A stretch of DNA of 6,458 bases, taken from the NCBI GenBank assembly GCA_937952895.1, contig CALFYC010000016.1, positions 1 through 6,458 of the forward strand, read 5' to 3'. This document shows, in pieces, positions 1 through 5,553 of this stretch. Source of the DNA: an uncultured Neisseriaceae bacterium (GTDB lineage: Bacteria > Pseudomonadota > Gammaproteobacteria > Burkholderiales > UBA11063). Numbering within the stretch: the first letter of the stretch is position 1; each line of letters starts with the position of its first letter. Position numbers and translations under genes: made by a program. A model generated the notes under the pieces. It was not told the DNA's origin, did no database searches, and worked only from the letters and a program-made list of their open reading frames with translations.

Positions 1-30
1 CTCTTTCCCTACACGACGCTCTTCCGATCT
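1..30 (+). other. Illumina TruSeq adapter remnant (not genomic)
   Basis: The first 30 bases, ending in GACGCTCTTCCGATCT, are identical to the last 30 bases of the 33-nt Illumina TruSeq universal adapter 3' segment as I know it. They lie in the orientation expected for adapter followed by insert. This is library sequence left on the contig end. Base 31 is the first base that can be treated as genomic, and nothing upstream of the first gene can be inferred beyond this point. Confidence 0.97.
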
Positions 31-57
31 CCTAAATCTTAAGGAGTCATATTTAGG
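31..57. repeat. 7-bp inverted repeat at the genomic edge
   Basis: CCTAAAT (31-37) and ATTTAGG (51-57) are perfect reverse complements separated by 13 bases. The arm is short, AT-rich and not followed by a T-run, so it is a poor intrinsic terminator. It could be a weak operator-like site or chance in AT-rich DNA. It touches the adapter junction, so any longer structure to its left has been lost. Confidence 0.3.
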
Positions 58-70
58 TTAGGTTTTAAGG

Positions 71-99
71 TTGTTATTCATTTAAAAAATCTATAAAAT
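71..99 (+). promoter_or_regulatory. candidate sigma-70 promoter for the transporter cassette
   Basis: TTGTTA (71-76) could serve as a -35 box and TAAAAT (94-99) as a -10 box, with a 17-bp spacer. They match the consensus at 4 of 6 and 5 of 6 positions. The leader to the ATG at 153 would be about 45-50 nt. In DNA this AT-rich such matches arise easily, so this is the best candidate rather than a firm call. The rest of 31-152 shows no open reading frame worth reporting. Confidence 0.3.
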
Positions 100-152
100 T
101 TACCTTCTTAATTGCATAATATATTTTATTGATTTAATATTGGTTTATAAAA

Positions 153-1445
153 ATGAATTTCGGATCTAAAAATTTAACAACTTTACTTTCAAGTGAGGAA
201 TTTTTCAAAACTTCATTTGGTAATATTATTGAATGGTATGATTTTTCCTTATATGGTATTTTTGCCGTATCAATTGCACATTCATTTTTTCCAAACCATA
301 GCCAATTTATATCAATATTAATGACTTTGTTAATGTTTAGTATTAGTTTTGCTGCAAGGCCTATTGGTTCTCTAATTTTTGGCTATATGGGGGATAAGCT
401 TGGTAAACTTTATAGTGTAAATCTTTCAATCTGGTGTATGGCAATTCCAACAGCATTAATTGGCCTTTTACCCACCTACGCTCAAATTGGTTCTGTTGCA
501 CCAATAAGTTTAATAATTTTACGCTTTATTCAAGGAGTGTCTGCTGGAGGTCAATTCTCAGGGCTAATTGCAATTGCAGTTACTAATTTTAAGCAGATAA
601 GATCTTTTTGTATTAGCATAATTCTTACAGTATCTATGGCCGGTAGTTTACTTGCCTCAATTATTGGATTAATTTCCTATAAGCTATTTAATATAATTAC
701 ATTGTCTGATATTGCCTGGAGAGTTCCATTTATTATTAGTGGGATTTTATTTCTTATTTACCTAAGGACTAAACCAACGATAGTAAAAGAAAATATTCAA
801 TTAAATTATAAATTAAAAGATATTTTTAAAAAACAGACTTATGAAATGATTTATATGACTCTTTTATCCGGGGTAATGTGCTCTATTTATTATATTTTAT
901 ATAGTTATTCAGTAACCTTTATGAGAATTCATCTAGCAATATCTGAGTCAAAACCTTTAATTGCAATCAATATTTTATTCTTTATTTCACTAATATGCTA
1001 TCCCATATTTGGTAAATTAGCTGATAAAACTAATAATCGAATTAAAATCACCAAAACCTTTACTTTGTTATTAGCTATATCAATTATTCTATTATCAAGT
1101 AGACTTAATTTTTCTTGGATATTATGTTGTTTAACTATAATGGTAATCATAAATTGTGGTATATCAACTTATATGACAAGTATGTTTGCTGAAATATTTG
1201 ATGATAAATATAAAATGACCGCTTGTTCACTTTGCTATAGTATAGGTGCTGTCTTAGGTGGCTTTAGCCCGTCAATTGCTGAAATTGCTACTCAAGGCTC
1301 CCCAAGCGGTTTTTATATGCTTTTGCTTAGCTTGAGTTTTGCTCTATACCTACTTTTAGATCGAATTCCCGAAACTCGTGGATACAAAATGTTTATTCTA
1401 AAAAATTGTAAAAACCCTGAATCAACTTCTAAAGTAAATTATTAA
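153..1445 (+). CDS. MFS transporter, metabolite:H+ symporter (MHS/ProP-like) family
   Basis: This is an inner-membrane proton-coupled transporter of 430 aa, close to the family's usual size, with about 12 hydrophobic segments. The MHS signature is clear: GNIIEWYDFSLYG at 23-35, RPIG at 69-72, MFS motif A GYMGDKLGK at 77-85, RFIQG at 124-128 and WRVPF at 189-193. A second, weaker motif A (GKLADKTNNR) opens the C-terminal half, and PETRG is at 406-410. ProP, KgtP, ShiA and the citrate and phthalate symporters share this architecture, so the substrate (osmolyte, organic acid or amino acid) cannot be assigned. One oddity is GGQFSG at 132-137, where the family normally has GGE. The ATG at 153 is the natural start, because conserved sequence begins near residue 20, but I see no Shine-Dalgarno match ahead of it. 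It is the first gene of a probable three-gene operon, with a 25-bp gap to the next gene. Confidence 0.9.
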   Translation: MNFGSKNLTTLLSSEEFFKTSFGNIIEWYDFSLYGIFAVSIAHSFFPNHSQFISILMTLLMFSISFAARPIGSLIFGYMGDKLGKLYSVNLSIWCMAIPTALIGLLPTYAQIGSVAPISLIILRFIQGVSAGGQFSGLIAIAVTNFKQIRSFCISIILTVSMAGSLLASIIGLISYKLFNIITLSDIAWRVPFIISGILFLIYLRTKPTIVKENIQLNYKLKDIFKKQTYEMIYMTLLSGVMCSIYYILYSYSVTFMRIHLAISESKPLIAINILFFISLICYPIFGKLADKTNNRIKITKTFTLLLAISIILLSSRLNFSWILCCLTIMVIINCGISTYMTSMFAEIFDDKYKMTACSLCYSIGAVLGGFSPSIAEIATQGSPSGFYMLLLSLSFALYLLLDRIPETRGYKMFILKNCKNPESTSKVNY

Positions 1446-1470
1446 AATCTTAATTTAAAAAGGAATAAAT

Positions 1471-1959
1471 ATGAAAAATGATGTTTTAAAAATTATTAAA
1501 TCAACCATGGACGAATATAAAGATGAGTTTGTTTATCTTGATCCACTTGACATTGAGTTTATTGATAATATGATCAAAGGCGAATTTAAATTCACTGGAG
1601 CTGCTTACATGAATGTATATAATAAAATCTTAAATAATACTGAAGCAATGTTTATCTTTAACCAAGCCCAATACATATTATTAGCAGCAATTATGTTAGA
1701 AGAACAAATCATAAATGTTGATAACTTAGAGGATGCTTATTTGAAACTTGATGGCATAGTTTATAAAGATATGAGCTTTGATTTTAAAAAATCAATTACT
1801 GATTATGACAAACTTAATTTTGTTTGCTCAGCTGAGCCTTATCTTGATAATAAGGGAAGGACCAGATATGTTGTAAAATTAGATTTAGTTAACGGTGCTT
1901 TTGAAGTTACCGGGACTGCGGTTTGTTTAAATAAAAGTATTCATGTGCAAGGACTTTAA
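1471..1959 (+). CDS. FcoT-like hotdog-fold protein, putative acyl thioesterase
   Basis: This is a 162-aa soluble protein with no signal peptide or membrane segment. It resembles the FcoT thioesterase family (prototype Mycobacterium tuberculosis Rv0098, which hydrolyses long-chain acyl thioesters). The match, made from memory, runs through GEFKF (37-41), AAY (44-46), FNQAQY (63-68), LLAA (70-73) and EEQI (77-80). The Rv0098 counterparts are GNFTI, SAY, FNQLAY and NEEI. Residues reported as functionally important in Rv0098, Tyr66 and Asn83, would correspond to Tyr46 and Asn64. The C-terminal half (about 100-155) reads as alternating beta strands ending in FEVTGTAVCL, as expected for a hotdog sheet. 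Overall identity is low, so the fold is more secure than the activity. The start is supported by AGGA at 1461-1464, 6 nt before the ATG. It lies between two MFS transporters, suggesting it processes the acyl-derived molecule that one of them moves. Confidence 0.6.
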   Translation: MKNDVLKIIKSTMDEYKDEFVYLDPLDIEFIDNMIKGEFKFTGAAYMNVYNKILNNTEAMFIFNQAQYILLAAIMLEEQIINVDNLEDAYLKLDGIVYKDMSFDFKKSITDYDKLNFVCSAEPYLDNKGRTRYVVKLDLVNGAFEVTGTAVCLNKSIHVQGL

Positions 1960-2014
1960 TTACCTAATTTTTAGCTAACAACTTATTCAATAGTTTAGTA
2001 GTATAGGACCTTGA

Positions 2015-3328
2015 ATGCGCTTATATTTATGTGCTGGAATAACTTTTTTAGAAATGCTTGATGTAAGTTTTGTAAGTTCAATAATTGGTAAGTTAATGCA
2101 AGATTTTGCAATTTCCTATGATAAATTACCAGCCCTTTATATTAGCTTATCTATAGGTGCTTGCATGTCTTTACCAATTGCTAAATATTGCTATTACTCA
2201 TTTAATTTAAAAACTCTGTATAAAATTTTGGTTACGATATTAATCATTAATTTTATTTGTGCTTTCTTTATTAAGAATTGGGAATTGTTTTGCCTATTAC
2301 GTATGATTCAAGGTTTTGCTTTAACTTTACTTTATAGCATTAGTTTTCTTGATGTAGTAATTTATAGTAACAATAAAGAGCAAGATTTTAATTTTATTAA
2401 TGGAGTAGCACTTTTCGGAACTATTATGGGCCCCGCACTAAATGGAGCATTAACTTTAATTAGATGGAATTACATATTTATATTATTTATTATTATTTTA
2501 TCTAGCCTTGTATATTTTATTTGGCAGATTGACTTTACTCCCAAATCAACCAAAAATAAAATCAATCTACTTGATATTTTGGAATATATAAACTTTGTTT
2601 TACTATTAATTGTTAGTAGTTTAATCCTAGATGGTTCAATTAGTATAGCATATTTGCCATTAGATATAATATTAGTTCTATTATTAATCTTTAAATATAA
2701 AAGATTTTCAGTTAATTTTATTTTTAATAAAAAAGTATTTAATAAAACTTTGCTTAAAGTAAGTTTGATTCATTTTTTTTCAAGATTATCATTAATTGGG
2801 TTAGTCCCACTACTTGCATCAATACTTTTTAAAAACTATAATTATAATACTTTAAAAATTAGTTTATTAATTACAACTATTGGAATTGGTTCGTTGTTAG
2901 CTAAATTTATTTCTAAAAAATTAAGCTTTTTTACTATTAATATTCCTGAAATGTTTTTTCTTTTTATGGGAATATTAATTATGTTTGCTTTTAGTCCCTT
3001 TGATTACATTAAGATTTTAATCATAATACTGATATTATTTGGCTTTGTTTCATCAATAGTCTTTAATTGTATTAACAACTGTATATTTTATAATCAAGAT
3101 TCACAATATAATGATGATTTATCGATTATCCTGACAATTTTACAAATGCTATTTTATGGTTTATGTACCAGTTTGGTTTTTAAAATTTATGGGGTTTTAG
3201 AGCAATTTACTAATTTCAAAGTAGCAATAGCAATTATAATTTTATTGCTAGTATACGCTTTAGCAATTGCATCATATCTTTATCATACATCTTTCTCAAA
3301 ATTTGATATAACCAAAATTTCTACTTAA
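2015..3328 (+). CDS. divergent MFS transporter, DHA2 (EmrB/QacA)-like
   Basis: This is a 437-aa integral membrane protein, rich in Ile, Leu, Phe and Asn, with roughly 12-14 hydrophobic segments. Features fitting the 14-helix drug:H+ antiporter (DHA2) group are an acidic residue in the first helix (LEMLDVSFVSSII, where families usually have LD.TIVNVALP), RMIQG after the third segment, the antiporter motif C-like GTIMGPALNGAL, and RWNYIFIL just after it. It is shorter than typical DHA2 proteins (about 500 aa). The motif A loop is degenerate: the stretch AKYCYYSFNLKTLYK lacks the usual Gly-Asp-Arg residues. The start ATG has AGGA at 2005-2008, 6 nt upstream. It ends 46 bp from a convergent gene. 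Its role is probably export, but the substrate is unknown. It is the most AT-rich gene in the window: the line 2701-2760 has 8 G/C in 60. A non-transport or strongly diverged MFS function is possible. Confidence 0.75.
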   Translation: MRLYLCAGITFLEMLDVSFVSSIIGKLMQDFAISYDKLPALYISLSIGACMSLPIAKYCYYSFNLKTLYKILVTILIINFICAFFIKNWELFCLLRMIQGFALTLLYSISFLDVVIYSNNKEQDFNFINGVALFGTIMGPALNGALTLIRWNYIFILFIIILSSLVYFIWQIDFTPKSTKNKINLLDILEYINFVLLLIVSSLILDGSISIAYLPLDIILVLLLIFKYKRFSVNFIFNKKVFNKTLLKVSLIHFFSRLSLIGLVPLLASILFKNYNYNTLKISLLITTIGIGSLLAKFISKKLSFFTINIPEMFFLFMGILIMFAFSPFDYIKILIIILILFGFVSSIVFNCINNCIFYNQDSQYNDDLSIILTILQMLFYGLCTSLVFKIYGVLEQFTNFKVAIAIIILLLVYALAIASYLYHTSFSKFDITKIST

Positions 3329-3374
3329 TAATATATGTTTAGTTAAATCTAATAATGAAATTATATATAATACC

Positions 3375-4007
3375 CTAGAATAAAAAATTATTAATTATTG
3401 CGTGTAAATTAGATAATTTACCATGGAAAAAATGCCCAGTATTAGGCACCCACATAATTGGTTGCTCATTAGTTTTTGCCCAAGCTAAAACATCCTTTAA
3501 TGCTACAATTTCATCCTCTTCACCATGAATTACAATTGTTTTATTTTTATCGGGAATTACTACTTGATTATTTACAACTGATGGTCCAACTAAAATTAAT
3601 GTTTGGTGTTCTACTTGTATTGCTAAATTACTTGCAATTGCTGCACCAAAAGAAAACCCGGATATGATTAATGGTAAACCCGAATATTCTTCTTGTATGT
3701 ATTTATAAATTGCAAGTGCATCATCAATTTCACCAACTCCATAATCATGTTCACCGTCACTAAGGCCAACCCCTCGAAGATTGGGGCAATAGCAAATAAA
3801 TCCACGTAAATTTAATACTTTAGTAATTGTTTGGACTATTTTATTGGTATTAGTTCCACCTGCAGTTGGGTTTGGATGAAAAACTATTGCTATACCTTTG
3901 ATGTCTTCTGTATTGTTCGGTATTAATTTTAAGCATTCTAATTTACCAACTGGGCCATTAATAAATAATGATTGTGCATGTTTAGGTATAATTTGTAACC
4001 TATTCAT
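3375..4007 (-). CDS. COG2945-type alpha/beta hydrolase
   Basis: This is a cytoplasmic serine hydrolase of 210 aa in the small COG2945 group, usually about 200-220 aa, whose physiological substrates are mostly unknown. The diagnostic blocks are all present: HPNPTAGGT at 44-52 (family HPHP..GGT), NLRGVG at 76-81, GEIDDAL at 92-98 and the nucleophile elbow GFSFG at 117-121 with Ser119. Asp165 in HGEEDEIV and His192 in GHFFHGKL complete the catalytic triad. I chose the ATG at 4007 over an upstream in-frame TTG at 4037. The ATG has AAGAGGT (4022-4016) ahead of it with a 9-nt gap, the TTG has no such site, and the ten extra residues would add nothing conserved. The gene overlaps the end of the permease gene by 8 bp, which points to translational coupling. 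It is the last gene of the dnaG operon. It could be an esterase or peptidase; the exact reaction is not readable. Confidence 0.88.
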   Translation of the reverse strand: MNRLQIIPKHAQSLFINGPVGKLECLKLIPNNTEDIKGIAIVFHPNPTAGGTNTNKIVQTITKVLNLRGFICYCPNLRGVGLSDGEHDYGVGEIDDALAIYKYIQEEYSGLPLIISGFSFGAAIASNLAIQVEHQTLILVGPSVVNNQVVIPDKNKTIVIHGEEDEIVALKDVLAWAKTNEQPIMWVPNTGHFFHGKLSNLHAIINNFLF

Positions 4008-5547
4008 CCAATCGTACCTCTTGACGAACTTTTTCAATATTAGCTTGGATTTCGCTATTACTTAATCTAGCCATAATAAATAATTTGCAAAATATTAATG
4101 ACATTATAACAATCATTAAGTTATCTAATGGAAAAGCAATTAGCTTAATTTGATGTAAATAAGATATTATCACCATTACTAATAAATAAATTAGTAATAC
4201 TATATTATTTTTAATTAAGTTATTAAAGGTTCTTTTAGTAGTATTATAAATAGCTATGATTATTATAGAAAAAATTAATAACCATAGAATATTACGAAAT
4301 CCTGACCAATAAACTAATAAGCTACAAAAGATAAAACCTAAATAGCCAATTATATGATGAAAATAGACTTTAAAATTTCTTTCGATTGTTGGGCATTCTT
4401 TACGTAATATAATCAACGCTAATGGTCCAGCGATATAAGTAAATACCACTACTGAAGATAAAAAATCCACCAAATCCTTCCACGTTGGAAACGGAAATAA
4501 AAATATAATACCTAAAATACCACTTAACCAAAGTGCATTTGCAGGTGATGAATAATTATTAAGTTTTGCAAGCCTTCCATGTGGCCAAAAAACTTTAGCT
4601 AAACCATATAAAATACGTCCGGTAGCGGCAGTATATACATTACCCGTTCCAAGTGGTGCAATTACTGCATCAATAAATAAAATCGTATAGATCCAATTAA
4701 TTCCAAATAGTGACACTAAGCCTAAAAGAGGAGCTACAGAAGTTAAAGCTGAATAATGATCTTTGGTAGTACATGCAATAAATGCCAGAGATAATAACGA
4801 ATACATTATCCCACCAATTAAAATTGGAAGAAAGACTGATGCAGATAGTGCAACTTTCTTATTTTTTGCATTATTAGCTAAAATTAAACCATTTTGGAAA
4901 CCTGAAAATGCAAAAGCTAACCCACTACTAATAATTGCAGTGAAAACATTTTCTAAAGATAATGGTATTAAATGATAGTTAGTTTTTATATTACTTGTGC
5001 TACCAAAATACAAAATAAAGCCGATAGCAATCGAGATTGGAATAATTAATTTCCAAATACTTACCATCAAATTAGCTTTAGCAACACGAGCAATAAATAG
5101 AGTATTAAACCAAGTAATTAAAATAACTATAACCACTGTACACCAAATACCAAAGTATGATAATCCAACTTTATCCCCATGATGAATAACTAAACTATGA
5201 AACCAAAAACCCAAGTACTGCACTGCCGATTCAGCTTCTAGTGGTAAATATACTACATAACTTAACCAGCCTAGTGATAAGAAAATAAAACTAGTTGAAC
5301 GATTATGAGTAACACCAATAAATCTAGATACACCGCCCACGATTGGTAATATCCCACCGACTTCTGCAAAAGTTAAGCCAATTATGGCTGTTGCAATTGC
5401 TATAATTAGCCAGGATAATAACACCCAAACTCCAGCGGCTTGAAATCCATAATATGGTGAAAATAACCAACCACTTCCAACCATACTTCCCGCTGATAAA
5501 AAAATTAACTGCCAAGTTGAGATTTTAGTATTTGCATTTTTACTCAT
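4000..5547 (-). CDS. APC-superfamily amino-acid permease (YveA-like)
   Basis: This is an inner-membrane amino-acid transporter of 515 aa. The first helix carries the unwound substrate-binding motif GSMVGSGWLF at 20-29, followed by FAEVGGILPIVGG at 60-72. Helix 6 has AFSGFQNGLILANNAKN at 213-229, the APC pattern F.F.GF...... then N.KN. PLEAESAVQY at 102-111 together with the WLF variant recalls the Bacillus aspartate:H+ symporter YveA and related proteobacterial permeases, so an acidic amino acid is a reasonable but unproven substrate. There are about 12 or more hydrophobic segments, plus a charged cytoplasmic tail (about 493-515) that overlaps the hydrolase gene. The ATG at 5547 follows AAAGGA (5565-5560), which lies inside the last codons of dnaG, at a rather long 12-nt spacing. 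The dnaG stop is only 6 bp upstream, so the two are almost certainly co-transcribed. Confidence 0.87.
   Translation of the reverse strand: MSKNANTKISTWQLIFLSAGSMVGSGWLFSPYYGFQAAGVWVLLSWLIIAIATAIIGLTFAEVGGILPIVGGVSRFIGVTHNRSTSFIFLSLGWLSYVVYLPLEAESAVQYLGFWFHSLVIHHGDKVGLSYFGIWCTVVIVILITWFNTLFIARVAKANLMVSIWKLIIPISIAIGFILYFGSTSNIKTNYHLIPLSLENVFTAIISSGLAFAFSGFQNGLILANNAKNKKVALSASVFLPILIGGIMYSLLSLAFIACTTKDHYSALTSVAPLLGLVSLFGINWIYTILFIDAVIAPLGTGNVYTAATGRILYGLAKVFWPHGRLAKLNNYSSPANALWLSGILGIIFLFPFPTWKDLVDFLSSVVVFTYIAGPLALIILRKECPTIERNFKVYFHHIIGYLGFIFCSLLVYWSGFRNILWLLIFSIIIIAIYNTTKRTFNNLIKNNIVLLIYLLVMVIISYLHQIKLIAFPLDNLMIVIMSLIFCKLFIMARLSNSEIQANIEKVRQEVRLDE
4016..4022 (-). promoter_or_regulatory. ribosome binding site that fixes the hydrolase start
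   Basis: On the minus strand AAGAGGT lies inside the permease coding sequence. The GAGG core ends 9 nt before the ATG at 4007. It supports that ATG rather than the TTG at 4037 and fits coupled translation of the permease and hydrolase. Confidence 0.65.
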
Positions 5548-5553
5548 TTGTGC

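Noticed and set aside
31..42. Possible 3' tail of an upstream gene (CCT AAA TCT TAA)
   Set aside because: Three codons before a stop, directly after the adapter junction, are not enough evidence for a coding sequence.
41..46. Perfect AAGGAG Shine-Dalgarno-like hexamer near the left edge
   Set aside because: No ATG, GTG or TTG follows at a usable distance (47-56), and the frames behind it close quickly. It is probably chance, or the remains of something cut off by the adapter junction.
53..70. TTAGG-TTAGG telomere-like repeat
   Set aside because: There are only two units, followed by a degenerate TTTTAAGG. The genes are bacterial, so this is chance in AT-rich sequence.
1971..2000. Possible hairpin between the hotdog gene and the second transporter
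   Set aside because: CTAAC and GTTTAG pair only imperfectly, with a long loop and no T-run. It does not support a terminator that would split the operon.
3476..3667. 63-codon open frame on the + strand
   Set aside because: It lies antisense inside the well-supported hydrolase. Its Leu/Gln/His-rich composition is what the complement of that gene gives, and no family is recognisable.
4763..4975. 70-codon open frame on the + strand
   Set aside because: Antisense shadow of the permease, with no recognisable domain.
4997..5182. 61-codon open frame on the + strand
   Set aside because: Antisense shadow of the permease, with no recognisable domain.
5324..5515. 63-codon open frame on the - strand
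   Set aside because: Out-of-frame reading within the permease N-terminal region, where the main frame carries strong APC motifs.
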